From Dicyema japonicum (lineage: Eukaryota > Dicyemida > Rhombozoa > Dicyemidae), in the NCBI GenBank assembly GCA_011109175.1, contig RDEW01000022.1, positions 353,834-417,833 of the forward strand: a DNA stretch of 64,000 bases, read 5' to 3'. Both the position numbers and the translations under genes were made by a program. Of this stretch, positions 11,511-23,559 are shown piece after piece (the first letter of the stretch is position 1; each line of letters begins with the position of its first letter). A model generated the notes under the pieces. It ran no database searches, was not told where the DNA came from, and saw only the letters and a program-made list of their open reading frames with translations.

Positions 11511-12504
11511 GCCAATTATGCTGATCACGTGGGACTAATTGTAATCAATTTGTGCAGCAATAAAATTTTTTCATTTTTCTCTTGGCAATTCAACTTAACA
11601 TTGCATATAGTTTAATTTTTATATAAATTTGTAGGTTTTGCCAGATTATTAAGGGTTACTACGGTAACCATCGCCTACTCACTAATTTTCAACATATGTT
11701 GGGTAATTTAACACAATTGGAGTTATTTCGGCTTCTTGCATATCACATACTGCGTCATTCTGGAATATTCAATATCTAGTCGTTATTAATCCGCCGATCC
11801 TTTTATGTTGCTTATCGTTGTACATGTGAATATTTCATCTCATTTTCTTGTCTATTTCTGTTTTTCGCTTTTGTTCGTGAAATTTTTAATTTTTCGAATT
11901 GTGTTTGAAATATTTGAGAGCATTAATGCTCATTTATATTTGTGGTAATCTCTGTTATCCCACTTGTATGGACGTTATATTGTTTCTTCCTTGTTTATTA
12001 TATATGGAATTCAATATATTTTTTGGAGAATATTATTTTATTTTTTGATGTAAATTAAATTTTATTAATTCCACCATCGCTGCAAAACTAGAGACAAACA
12101 AGAAACATACCTCCAAGTCAGGTCGCGGAGATCTTCCACCTCCTAGTAGTGTCGGTACAAACAAATATTTAAGTTCAGTTTTTCGTGGAAATTAGTATTT
12201 TTAATCTGAAATATTTATGACAAAACTTAACGTAAATTAAGTTTTGGTTGATAGAAGACCGGCTATTCTGAAGTCTTTATTCCAATAAATCGAATTTGTA
12301 TTATCCGTTTTTTATTTCTTCTACATAAGTCACTACGGTTGCATCAAAGATACTTGATCAGATTTTGAACACTTTTCTTATTTTAATGTGTGATTTGAGA
12401 ACTTGTGAGTTTGTGATTTGAAAAATGTCCTTGTGTTAATAAATGAGTCTTTATTTTTGTTTTTGTTAATATGTAGAATGATTAAGTATACATGAATCCA
12501 CGTC
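11511..12504. other. AT-rich spacer
   Basis: About 1 kb of low-complexity-rich sequence with no supportable feature. Confidence 0.4.
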
Positions 12505-12660
12505 TATATAGGACATACACCCAACAAAAAGAAAACAAAAAAAGTGAAGAGCATTCTTTGATTCCCCCTCATCGATTAGTTATGATAACCGTTTTTTGCT
12601 CAAAATAAAGTGCGTGTTCTGCCTGAGGGGAACGATAGCTGATATAACTTCTCGGAAAGT
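12505..12660 (+). mobile_element. SINE family 1, diverged 5'-truncated copy
   Basis: Shares the order AAGTGAAGAGCATTCTTTG, GATTAGTTA, and AAATAAAGTGCGTGTTCTGCC with the SINE-1 bodies at 52140-52230 and 60860-60950. The tRNA head is missing and the 3' end has diverged. Confidence 0.55.
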
Positions 12661-12750
12661 GTATTTTTTATATAACCCAAGAAGCATCGAGAAATTTGGT
12701 AACCAAACTAATTAGGTGACCCTGGGTCCAATTATTTTTGATTTTCCATT

Positions 12751-13008
12751 TTAGTCTGGAAAAGGACCTTTATCTGAAATCTTTTCTCTAATGATGTAAA
12801 AACTAACTTTATATAATTGTTTGCAAAAAGGTAGCAAAAAATTGTTAAATAATGAAAAGTTATATTTAATACTCCAAGTGGAGATAACTATTATTAGCAC
12901 AAATAATCCAAATATAATCCTGTACCTGCTGTTTCGAAAAATCAAATTTCCATTAAAGCACTTGAATTTGAATCCAAAGTTCAATTGTAAGTCGCGCACG
13001 TGATACAA
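12751..13008 (-). CDS. Possible small membrane protein (unidentified)
   Basis: An 85-codon frame with one clear hydrophobic segment (FGLFVLIIVIST, residues about 34-48) after a basic stretch, as in a signal-anchored protein. A GT...AG pair of 20 nt near 12790-12810 would leave the frame open and give the same C-terminus style (KGPFPD). No family was recognised. It could be a gene fragment or chance. Confidence 0.25.
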   Translation of the reverse strand: MYHVRDLQLNFGFKFKCFNGNLIFRNSRYRIIFGLFVLIIVISTWSIKYNFSLFNNFLLPFCKQLYKVSFYIIREKISDKGPFPD

Positions 13009-13285
13009 TAATGAGTTATTCTATATTAATTTGTAGTCTAATTAAATATATTAAATAATATTAAAATTAATTTAAATTAGTAAAAAGCATGCTTCTATGT
13101 TGTGTGATGAATGTTATCCTGCTTATATGATTTGTGATTATTGCAGGGGCCATCTGACAATAATAAACTTTATGCTTTTATCATAACTAGAAATATAGAG
13201 GAAGACATAGAATAACTTTTCGCCTACCATCCATGTCTGCAGTGTTCGCTAACCAGACAGATTGAGCTTATTATCTACGTAAGAC

Positions 13286-13785
13286 TTATGTTGGCATGTG
13301 AAGAGAATTAATGACTGTCATATTGGTCAAATTAAAACTCTGGATTATCGAAGCAACTCGGACTATGAGTACATCAAAAGGAATCTTACAAAGATTGTGA
13401 CAAAGACAGAAAGAAGTCAACTGCGGTGTTGAAGTCACTTCTACGTTTTCATCCATTTCCTGAGGTTTTTCTGTATGCATATTTAGAGAGTATTGCGCCA
13501 CTCTTAATTTATTGTTTTCAATGATCAAGGCATCGAGAGGAATCTATAAGATATGCTATCAAGAGATACGATGTCTCATATAAATTGACCCATTATCTTT
13601 AGTTAAAATTGATAATAAATTTCATGGTTTTTTGGTTCTTTGAGTTTGATGAGTAATGAAGAATTCTCTGTTTTCTCAGCCACGTTTGTCTTTATGTTTG
13701 ATGAATTATTCAAAAGATCAAGAGTAAAATTTATCTTGTCTGAACATCGTGTCCATAATATCCACCATTGTAAGAACCCCTCCAA
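13286..13785 (-). CDS. Unidentified open frames, possible short-intron gene
   Basis: Two minus-strand frames (13785-13603 and 13528-13286) lie close together and could be exons. No domain, membrane segment or convincing splice join was found, so this is a weak candidate. Confidence 0.2.
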
Positions 13786-13869
13786 TTAAGTAGGGAAGTG
13801 ACAGATCAGTGTCAAACACGCGGTCTTCGACATTCATAGGTTCGGCCTGCATGCGGACCTTATTTATTT

Positions 13870-15935
13870 AACACCCAAGACCACGGTAAAACCAAAACTA
13901 ACTATCACGTGATCCCAATGCGTTCCGCCAAAATCCTCATTCTTTCCCGATGCTCTTCCCTCGTACCCACACAAACTCTTACTGGGCGGCTGACTGTATT
14001 TGCAGGGCCACCTTCCCGCATGCCGGAGTTTTGTTTAATGAGGGCCTCCAGAGTAGTCGGTCCGGTTCTGTGTCTCCCACAAGACCACCGCTCCGTCATT
14101 CTGAAAGCTTTCTTTTGCACCGTCTGGGAGAAGACGCGAGACTGATTTCAGTCCTCCGAGGCATACACGTCCCCTCCGTCCACTTAAGAAATTTGTTATC
14201 CAAAGTTTAAGCTTCCCCGGGATCTCGGACAGGAAAATTTTCTTTGATAATATTTTTATCGAAATATAATCAAAGGCCTTGTTAATATCAATGAAGATAA
14301 GACTGTTTTCAAATGCCTTGGTTTGTTTGAAAATCCATCTCTAATGAAGTTGGTTAATTTCAGTAGGTACGTTGATGTAGAACAATCGCTCTTGAATAAG
14401 TGTTGAAAATCCTTTTCTGGTAAGAAAGCCTAGATTCTACCCAGCACAAGCCTCTCCAGGATTTTCGATATGGAACATAGCAATGACACAGGTCTAAGTG
14501 ATGCCGGATCTTCCTTAGGTTTTCCAGGTTTCAGTATAGGTCGGATGTTGGCTTGCTTCCATAACAACGGTATTACATTACAATTAATGAGTAGTTGAAA
14601 ATCGACGTTAGAAAACTACTCTCATATCTCCAAGGTTCTTCAATAACCCTACTGGAATGTTGTCGGCACCGGCAGAGTACGCTGTTTTTGTAAACGCAGC
14701 GCATTCTTCACGTATTCATCCGAGAAGTAAACTGGGTTAGAATACTTTTTCAGATTTATGAGTAAAAAAAGAAGCACATCCGACTTCCTGAGTTCTTTGT
14801 ACGAAATTTTAGTGTAGAATTTTATCAACTTGTTACGTCTCGTTGAGTATAGTCATCCTTGGGGGAAGTTTTTACGCCCTATGCAACATTTCTAATGGCT
14901 TTACACACTTCTCCGGTAGTACGGTTGCGATTTACCTATGTAAAAATCCAATTCCATTTATATTTCTGGACCTAGAATTCTCTGACCTTATTTCGTTGTT
15001 TAAAGCTCTGATCCAGATATTCGTTTCTTATGTGATCGATTTAGAATTTTCGAGGTGAATTCTTTCTTTGATCAATGACGACTTCCCTAGACCATTAGAG
15101 AATTTAGGCGATTTTTGGGAAAAGCCAATGATCTTGCTTTTAGGACAATGCAAGTAAAATATTTGATTGCTTCTTCTAGCGATTTGAAGCTGACCAAGTA
15201 ACAATTCATCAGTCTATCATCAGAGATTGCGCGATGCAATTCCCAATTAGCAGCTTTGTAGTTATAACTAGCAGGTGTTCTCCTCACTCTGACTTCTCTC
15301 ATGACCTTCATCACAATTGGATTATGGTCGCTTCTTGTATCGTATAGGACTGACCATCTGTTCAGGATTCTCGACCCCGCCGGACTCGTCCTCACCTTTA
15401 TCGGTCTGGGATCACTTAGTTAGATGAGAACTTTTATTTCTTTCTCTTTGACCCAGTGATCCTGGGGTAATAATAATAATAATGAAAGCGACGATGAACA
15501 GAGTGCTACATCCGGTGAGGTTTGAATAGAGTAATTAGTCCACCCCTTCTTCTCTTTTTACGGTCCATCCTGATAGCCTCGTATCCAGGGAATGAAGGAG
15601 TGGAATCATTCATGCGGAGTTTATTTTCTTGAATCATGGCCACGTCGATCTTCTGAATTGCCATGGTTGAGCGGAGATCCCTGACCTTGTTTTTAATTCC
15701 GTCGATGTTCAATTGGTAAGCAGTAAATTTCCTTTCTCCACAGTGGGCGTAGGGTCTTCACCGGCAATGTTAGGACTTTTTTGAAGCACATCGCAGGGGG
15801 TCGATAATGACCCCGGGAGGAAGAGGTCTAATGGTTTTTTTCCGAAGGGCATTAGATGCCCTCTGGGCGTTACCAAATCCCTTTGAATTTTTTGAATTAG
15901 TGGACCACATAACGCCACGCTAGCATAAGTGAGAA
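13870..15935 (-). mobile_element. LINE-A copy, 5' start to 3' end but internally shortened
   Basis: 5' end at about 15930: the minus strand starts near GCGTGGCGTTATGTGGTCC, as in the copies at 60550 and 41690. Endonuclease N-terminus is at 15712-15506 (IDGIKNKVRDL, IDVAMIQENKLRM). Endonuclease C-terminus is at 15360-15087 (YDTRSDHNPIVM). Below 14760 come RT remnants, then a C-terminal segment 14120-13905 (KKAFRMTERWSC, HRTGPTTLEALI). The 3' end around 13870-13920 carries CACGTGATCCCA. The endonuclease is split by the insertion at 15359-15485. Confidence 0.8.
15359..15485 (+). mobile_element. Short LINE 3'-end insertion inside a LINE-A endonuclease
   Basis: From CTGTTCAGGATTCTCGACCC to GATCCTGGGG followed by (TAA)n. 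The same sequence occurs on the minus strand at 63015-63141, where it is the 3' end of a longer LINE. The endonuclease frame resumes on both sides. It is thus a roughly 127-bp 5'-truncated insertion. GGATCACT and AGTGATCC, about 45 nt apart, can pair as a 3' stem. Confidence 0.75.
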
Positions 15936-16249
15936 TCCGATTTACTGGCTATAAAACACAAAAAATTATTTTGTTATTTTTTAAATTTAATTAATTTTTT
16001 TAATAGTATTTGTAAATCTTATTTGTCAATATCACGAGCCATTTCTAGAACTATAAAACGATGTTTGAACAATAAACGGAGAGATTTTCAAGATAAATGG
16101 AAACTTGTCTATTTTTTAACAACAGTTGATGGAAAATATATTGTTTGATGTGTAACAAGTTTATCTCTATACCGAAAGAATACAACTTAACTTACCAATC
16201 TAATCATGAAATTATTTCTAAGGTATTAAGTTGCTTATTAACCAAGAAG
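15936..16249. other. AT-rich spacer upstream of LINE-A and hAT fossil
   Basis: No feature recognised beyond simple AT-rich sequence. Confidence 0.35.
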
Positions 16250-16643
16250 GTCCAATGCGTATTTCAAAGCTAAATTATTTGCGAAATAAATTTAACTGCT
16301 TTACAGGCTCATTTCACAAAAATCACAATTGAAGTAATGCATCATTTATGCAGGCTGTGAAATCAGCAGAATGCTTGCAATGAATGGAGATTCATATTGC
16401 GATGATGATTTCATCAAGACAACGCCCACTTGTTTAAAGATATTTCATTAACCAGAAACACTGTTGCCGGACACATTAATGAAATGTCTTTAAATTTGAA
16501 ACACCAATTAAAGCCTATATTTTCGGTGCCTCGGAAGATTTTCGGGAAATTTATCATGCAAAGCATTTTTTAAAGTTTGATATTCAACGCTATCTTTCAC
16601 AAAACCCTTGTAAGAAGCCATTGCAACAAAATAATCTTCCATG
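16250..16643 (+). pseudogene. Older hAT (ZBED-like) transposase fragment
   Basis: The plus strand encodes KDISLTRNTVAGHINEMS. This is the conserved stretch of ZBED/FAM200-type hAT transposases (pattern SLSNxTVxRRIxxM). Stops interrupt it. It forms the left flank of the younger hAT element at 16652. Confidence 0.6.
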
Positions 16644-16651
16644 CTATAAAT
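16644..16651. repeat. Left target-site duplication of hAT-1 (CTATAAAT)
   Basis: The 8-bp CTATAAAT directly before the terminal repeat. An identical 8-mer lies at 19114-19121. Eight-base duplications are the hAT hallmark. Confidence 0.9.
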
Positions 16652-19113
16652 CAGGGGTTCTAAACCTTTTTTTACTTGTCGACCCCTTAAAACTTTTTTA
16701 TTTAGAACAAACAATTCTAAGTAAAATTAGTTAACTATGTAAAATGAATTCATTGTTAATAATAAAATCAAACAAAAAAAGTATATACTCGATGTTAAGT
16801 TGGTATCTTAGCATAAATCTATAATAAAAAAAGAATTAAATACCAATGGGATCCCTGTGACTGATGTTTTTAGACCAAAGATTCGATATCTGGCTCTATT
16901 TGTGTTATTTTTAAACGAATATCTCCTCTAATGGACAATTCCAATCTGCTTCGTTCTTTATTTACAATTCGATGTAAAATGCTAAATCCGCATTCAAGAC
17001 AGTATGATGTCGGAAAATAGATTAGCACTTGTGCTATTTCTGTTCACAATTTTGAATAACTCTCACTTTCATATTTTGCCAAAAAATAACAGGTGATTGT
17101 GAATCATTATAACAATTTTAATTCTGGATTGAATTTTAACATAATTAGTTCCTCTTTAATATTTTCTTTTTGTTCTTCTGGCTTTGACAAAAACGGATTA
17201 ATCATCCAAGATGGAATTTCTAATTCAAGAATATCTTGGAATCGAAGAATCAAATCTTTTTCTATACTTAATAAGTGTTGCAAAAAGTTGTTAATATCTT
17301 CATTAAATGTTTGACCAATTGAGTGGAATGTTATAATAATTTCTTTTTTCCAAGTTATTCATTAAATGTTTTACCAATTTAGTAGAATGTTATAATAATT
17401 TCTTTTTTCCATGTAACTTAATTTTTTCGATAAATATTTGAATAATTCTTTTACGATCTATTTACGTCACATACCTTCCCTGAAGTTCTAATGAAATTTC
17501 ATTAAATTTTCCAAAAATCCAAGTCAAATAAACAATTTCTTTTTTTTCGAAACAATTAAATCTGCTAAATTTTTATCACCCTCAGAAGTAAGAAAATTAC
17601 GATTGTGTCATATAATATTGAAAATTGTTCTAATGCATTTCCCTTTGATAACCATCGTACCTATAAAATAAAATTGGAATCTATAACCTCAGTGTGAAGC
17701 ACAAGACGGGCATATGTTTCTTTAGCCTCATAGCAAAATTTTCTAAAAAGACAATCATACTTGCTTTAATTTTGTTAATGGTTTTAATAACTATATTTAT
17801 CGTTTCATGTAGAATTGTCGAAAGTTTTTGAAACCAAATGTTGTCTATGTAGAACGCAATGTATATGAATCACATTTGGACATATTTTTTTCAGATATGC
17901 CGCAAATCCTTTATTTTTTCCAACCATAGACATTGCACCATCTGTGCACAAGAAACCAAATTTTCATATGGAATCTTCTTGTCATCCAAAAATAATTTAT
18001 TTAATAACCCCGAAAAGGGAACACCAAGAAAGAAGGAGTAAACCAACTAATTAAGTGATCCCGGTACGCCTCAACAGGATCGAGAGGGTTTTCTTATGTT
18101 CCTCCAGAATACCACGGCTTTCTTGAATAGACGACGATCATCCTTCATTAGAGTTTGAAGAGGGGTGGGTTTTTTAAAAAAAGTAATTTGACAGCGGAAA
18201 AAATAAAAAATCCAGTCGTATCAGTTTCCAAATATTTGACGAATAATAAATCTTCAGTAAGAAGAGCATGATCGTCAAAATATCTTAAAGGGTAAGCTTC
18301 TAATAAGATTAACCTGACAAATCCCATTAGAATTGATTGGTTGTCACATATATGACTTTCATCAATTTGAAGCAAAAAAATAGTATTTTTAAGCCTTTCA
18401 CATAAAATATGTTCAACATTATCTGACATTTCGTCAATCCTACGTCGAATTGAATCATTGCTAATTGGTACGGATTTTAAAATTTCGTCGGGATTTAAAC
18501 CTATCAGATCTGATAGAATCACTGATATAGATGGTTTGATGAAATTTTCACCAGAAACGTGGGAACTCTCATTTTGGCAATAATCATTGCAATTTTATAG
18601 GATGCAATTAGTCCTCCTAAATATAATTTAAAATAACAACAACTATTGTTTCTTTCATTACTTTTTGTAAAAACAGTGTCAATAGTTTTTTGTTTACGAA
18701 AAGAATCATTTAATTCTTCAAAATACTTTAATGGTTTATCTTTTTATCCGAATGTTTCCTCCTTAGATGATCCAACAATTTGGACGGTTTCATTGCATCA
18801 TTTGATAATGACTTGTTACACAGTAAGCAATATGGTCTATCATCAAAAGAATTTTTTATAAATCCGAATGCCAAATATTCATTTTTATATTGACGAATTT
18901 TTAATTTAGAAGGATGACTCATACACGAACAAAAACAAGCATGGTAATTTTAAAAATTTTAAAGAACAAAGGTTTACCACTTTAAAAATAAACTAACTTA
19001 ATTCAAAATGAAAAAAATTAAATATATTAAATTTATTTTCGACCCCCTTACGATCGATCTGGATTGATTTTAGACCCCTGGGGGTCGAATCGACCCCAGG
19101 TTGAGAACCGCTG
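16652..19113 (-). mobile_element. hAT-1 transposon with terminal inverted repeats and ZBED-like transposase remnants
   Basis: 2462 bp from CAGGGGTTCTAAACC (16652) to GGTTGAGAACCGCTG (19099-19113). These ends are inverted repeats of the hAT type. The transposase is read on the minus strand. A BED-finger N-terminus is at 18922-18728 (EYLAFGFIKN, CLLCNKSLSNDAMKPSKLLDHL). A middle segment is at 18522-18148 (SNDSIRRRIDEMSDNV, LQIDESH). Further degenerate sequence runs down to 16700. Frameshifts and a LINE-tail insertion at 17985-18137 make it inactive. A short tandem duplication of about 57 bp lies at 17300-17412. The perfect target duplication suggests it is younger than the fossil it landed in. 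Confidence 0.9.
17985..18137 (-). mobile_element. LINE 3'-end insertion nested in hAT-1
   Basis: Minus-strand copy of the same 3' end seen at 7468-7620 and 61098-61245 (on the plus strand TTATTTAATAACCCCGAAAA ... GCCGTGGTATTCTGG-like order). It interrupts the transposase and so postdates hAT-1. Confidence 0.75.
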
Positions 19114-19121
19114 CTATAAAT
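19114..19121. repeat. Right target-site duplication of hAT-1 (CTATAAAT)
   Basis: Identical to 16644-16651. Confidence 0.9.
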
Positions 19122-19603
19122 CACGCTAGAAATCTAGGTTTACCGCTATAAAAAAATAAAATCTTTATAATCATAACATTTATGAATAAAAAACTAATTT
19201 AACAGGATTAAATTACGATATAAATCGGATATACAAAATTAAATGTCGGATAATCAAAAGACCTTTTCAAGGTGGAAAAAATGTAACAGGCTGCCCATGC
19301 GTTACGCGCCGCCCATGTGACATATTAACGTATCGACTCCATATCTCCTACCAGCATTATCAGTAGGGCAGTTTAAAGTCACTATCCATTACAGAAAAGT
19401 CAGAATAGATTAAAGTTAGAAATATTAAAGGCTTCCCTACTGGTTTACGTTCCGTGTTCAGAAACAAAAAAATCTTTGTTTTTCTTTAAAAACCTTATAC
19501 GTCTGGGCTCATTAAGAAACCATGATATTCATGAAACGAGTAGTCCCTAAGGATAAACAATTAAATTAAATGAGAACAATTAATACGTCAATGTTAGAAT
19601 AAA
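19122..19603. other. 3' flank of SLC17 gene
   Basis: No coding or repeat feature could be supported. Confidence 0.4.
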
Positions 19604-21113
19604 TTATGGAGATTTATCGTTAGTTTCCTTTTTCTGCATAGCCCATGGTTGGATATCCCCCTTTGCAAATAAAGTGAAGATAATAAATCCGACGAGTTCA
19701 ACTCCGATCATGATGGCAAAGACGATTTGCCATTCGTGCGGGTTATTCTTAAATGGAACAAATTTTTTACATTTTCTGAAACTATGGCATAGGTTATTTG
19801 AATGGCGATTAGACCGGCTATAGAACCCATGGTATTAGCTACCCCTGAAATGATTCCGTAAAATTGAGGGGCAATATCTCCGATGTTTGGCATTGTGATT
19901 GAAATTTGAACTCCTGAGAAATAACAAGCAATGAGAATCAAAATAACACCTCCGTATAAATTTGATTTTGTAATTAACGTGGATAACATCATAAAAATTC
20001 CAACAGGGAGCAAAGCTTAAGTCAATAAAATATCTCACAAAAAATATTGAAAACTTTTCGCATTCTTATTTTTGAAATTATATTTTTTCTCTGAATAAAG
20101 TCCGCCAATATGCTAAAACTCAGTCCACCAGCCCACGTGAGAATAGGGGTCAAGAAAGTAATATATACTTGCTAAAATATAAGATAATCCTCAACATCTT
20201 TAATTTCCACAGAATAAAGGTCCTTCATTAATGAAGGAATTATTGTGACTATCAAAAAGAGACTCCACGTTGATGAGAAATGACATATAACGACAGCCCA
20301 AAATGGTAACGATTTTAGCATTTTCTTTATAGGAAATTTCTAAAGTTTAATTGTTGGACACCTTAAAGTTGGAGACTTGTTCTCTATCCACGCTTTGAGA
20401 GAGATACTCTTTCTCTTCTTTCGTGATCCATCGATTGTCCTTTGGATCATCAGTGGTGAAAATAATCCAAAAAATCATCCATAAAACCCCAAATAATCCT
20501 AAAACTTTGGTTATTAATTACCAAAAATATAAAATGTGTATCTCCAAAGTGTTTTGTCATATGCCATTGCTGAAGTAATAATAAGAGATAAAAGTGTTCC
20601 AAAAAAAGTTCCAGGAAAAATAAGGCCCATTGCACTTGTCCTAAAATTTGGTGGAAACCAGTTAGCAATCATTACGGAAAAACAGGGAACAAAGATACCC
20701 TGACTTGATTACACAAGAAAACCTGAACAATTCCCATAATAATCCGAGTAGCAACAAAAGCGTATGGGGACTTTTCCAAGGCAATCGGAGTTAAAAAACA
20801 GCAAATTGTTGAGATTATTACAGAAAACAGAAAACTCTTTTTTGGACTATATTTCTCAGCCAAGTATCCCCCAGGAACTTGTGTCAATAAGTAACCCACA
20901 TAAAACGACGTGAGAGCAAATGCTTTTTCATATTTGGTCCATTTTATAGGCTAAAATAATTTTTAATAATACATAATCACGATCCTTGTTGATTGAGACG
21001 ATTTGCACGATAATGACGACCGGGGTTTGTCTATGACTGTATAATACTGCCAGGCATACGAATATACCAATTCCAGTTATAGTTCTACCTGTTTTCGCAA
21101 TTTTCTTTTCCAT
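19604..21113 (-). CDS. SLC17-family (sialin / phosphate / vesicular glutamate type) MFS transporter, eight exons
   Basis: Organic-anion transporter of the major facilitator superfamily, expected in plasma or vesicle membrane. Exons (minus) are 21113-20973, 20950-20723, 20699-20522, 20498-20362, 20339-20196, 20171-20039, 20015-19771 and 19747-19604. They total 1350 nt, or 449 residues plus stop. The seven introns are 22, 23, 23, 22, 24, 23 and 23 nt. Family signatures: GYLLTQVPGGYLAEKYSPKK (exon 2), ANWFPPNFRTSAMG (exon 3), GVLWMIFWIIFTTDDP and EEKEYLSQS (exons 3-4), KSLPFWAVVICHF (exon 5), and DIAPQFYGIISGVANTMGSI (exon 7). Exon 8 ends with NNPHEWQIVF and a last membrane helix. The substrate cannot be told. 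The large extracellular loop 1 is shortened compared with vertebrate members. The gene appears intact. Confidence 0.9.
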
Positions 21114-21339
21114 TTGAATTTATTTTAAACTGACTTTTTATTATAAAATAAATATTACTGTTAAACAAATAATTGTTTTTTAGTTTTCACAAATGCCCAA
21201 AGAATTATTTACGATTTCACATTTAAATAGGAACATCAATCTTTAACTTTATTAATAAGTCCTTCTATTTTAATTGTATATTTGTTATAAAATAGAACTT
21301 CATAGTTATGCAAATAAGAACTCATTTGATTGGAATCAA

Positions 21340-22260
21340 TTTAGAGCAGGTAATCGCGGAACCAATTGGCCTAATTTATTTTTTGCGGAACCCTTCCATT
21401 TCAATTATTACAATTTCACTTAAAACATAATAGTAATAACCAAAAACAATTTTAATGTGAACATTGAGGTAATTTTTTGTAGTAACATAGTTGTGCAACG
21501 TTAGGAGTTATTGCTGACAACTGTTTTCTCATATCAGCGAAAGCATTAAGTTTATTTCTATATTTTGTTTTGGTAGATGTATATATTGAAAACCCCGACA
21601 GGCATAAGTTAGTCGTTGGAAAAGGTAATAGTTTACGTATAGCCTTTTCTGAGATATATATTTTGAAATGTATGCTCTCCAAAAATTAAGAAGGGATTCA
21701 ATTTTAAATATCTCATTTGACGTTGATTCTGATGTCAATAAAATGTTCATATTCAATTGATGTTAAATTTGCTGGTATTACTTTAACTTTGAATGGATTT
21801 GAAACCAATCGTCATCAAATTTACACAGAAAATACTTCGCAATGTTATCGTCCAAAATCACCAAATGATTTGTGATGTGCTGAAGACCTGTATCGTTTAA
21901 TGCTGATTTTGATTCATCGAGATATTCTTGCAAAACGGCAAAGTATGCAATATTATTTTTATCTGCGGATGATCGCCAAAATTCAATTTTCCGTTTTAGG
22001 CCATTACTTTATCATTCAAAATAAAAACTTATATTTTCCTTGTAGTGATAATGTAAAGTTATTCAGTTTTTCATAAATTGAAACCAAATATGCAAGTCTC
22101 TGTAACCAAAGATTGTTTTCCCAATTTTTGTAAATTGGATAATTTCGTTTCTTGAGAAACCCAGCAAGCTCGTTTCGTAATTCAAACAAACGTTGCAGTA
22201 CCCTTCCACTTGACAACAATCTTACTTCTGTATGGAAAAGTAATGATGTATATTGGATCC
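21340..22260 (-). pseudogene. hAT-4 fossil, transposase C-terminus
   Basis: Minus-strand frames read LLPFPTTNLCLSGFS, KTKYRNKLNAFADMRKQLS and LCYYKK (21682-21452). This is the C-terminal part of ZBED/FAM200-type transposases. A second copy of much of this region is at 39334-39935 with a different internal deletion. The outer end at about 21355 carries a worn GCGGAACC repeat. Inactive. Confidence 0.7.
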
Positions 22261-22439
22261 CATTTCAACATACAATATTTTAAATAGACGAGATTGGAGA
22301 GGTCTTTTTAACATAATTAATGCTGTAAACCTGTGTAAAGCCATAAATGAATATGCATTGTCTCTACTATATTGGATTGGTTAATATTAAACCAAATGAG
22401 TTTGTAAATATAGCTTATTCGATTGTCCATAAGAATGAG

Positions 22440-23075
22440 TGTATGCTGTATAGTTTCTGACTGATATGGAATGAAAATTGGATATTACGCTAAGAAGGAT
22501 GGAATCTTGCGGGTCTTGAAAACAAAGATAACTCATATGAAACGCAACAAAATAAGCCAGACATTTTCGTGCATGACAAAATGAAGAATGAGATTGTGAT
22601 TATAGAAGTTGGAATCAAATCACAAGAAATACTCAAGCATACAGAAATAGAAAAGCTACACAAGTATGACTTGCTCGATGGAGAAATGAGCATGCTATAC
22701 GACGCTCCTGTGAGAATTATTCCTGTGGTTTTGACATGGGATCATCTTTACGTGCTGCAGAAATCATTTGAAAGCTCTGTCGATTGATGTACCAATAAGA
22801 GTTTATATTCAATCGATGGTGTTAAAGAAGACATTAGAAAGTATTATTATCGAGCACAAACATGAAGTCAAGACACCAATTGACGAAATCCTTTACGCGT
22901 CGAGGCGACTGGAAGAGGGGACATAACATTATCAAAGCGGCAGACCCATAGTCCGAGGAGGAAGTGGAAGTCAGGCTGGTGAAGATTCTCGTAAAAGAAG
23001 AAGGATTTATTAGTTTAGTATAATCATAGTTGTTTCACAATATATAAACTTAATGAGGAACTATTATTTAGAACC
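22440..23075 (+). pseudogene. R2-like LINE C-terminus with restriction-type endonuclease remnant
   Basis: The plus frame at 22569-22787 reads EIVIIEVGIKSQ, HTEIEKLHKYDLL and VRIIPVVLTWD. This matches the PD-(D/E)xK endonuclease end of R2/NeSL-type retrotransposons (pattern IIEVxxP...EKxxKY...VxIxPVVxG). It parallels a longer copy at 56700-57620 that has the same HKYDLL segment. No RT precedes it here, so it is a 5'-truncated relic. Confidence 0.65.
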
Positions 23076-23090
23076 AATAAATGTTTAGAT

Positions 23091-23376
23091 AAACCTCCAT
23101 TATAACTTTAGAACTCTTAGCCACTTCTATTGAATCTTTAATCTGCAAGAATTGAGGGGCGTCCTCATGCAACTATGAGCATCCAATTCTATGCCCTACA
23201 TGCGGTTGTGTGGTAAGTTGACCACCCTCAAAAATTTAAACCTCCATTATAACTTTAGAACTCTTAGCCACTTCTATTGAATTTTTAATCTGCAAGAATT
23301 GAGGGGCGTCCTCATGCAACTATGAGCATCCAATTCTATGCCCTACATGCGGTTGTGTGGTAAGTTGACCACCCAA
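23091..23376. repeat. 147-bp direct tandem duplication
   Basis: Two nearly identical units start at 23091 and 23238 (each opening AAACCTCCATTATAACTTTA). Each contains GAGGGGCGTCCTCATGCAAC and ends in GTAAGTTGACCACCC. Only one or two differences were seen, so the duplication is recent. Confidence 0.9.
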
Positions 23377-23559
23377 AAAAATTTTCTTTGTCATTTAATT
23401 AACTCTTCAAACTTATTGAATCGACTTGCAGGATTTTGGTCTATTTATTTAACGAAAAATGGGAAATGACCAGTGTCCTAGTTGCATTCAAATAGGTCAA
23501 CTGACCGTACAAATTGTAAATAGATAGTGGATACAAATTGTTTTTAAAAGTTTTTGTGA

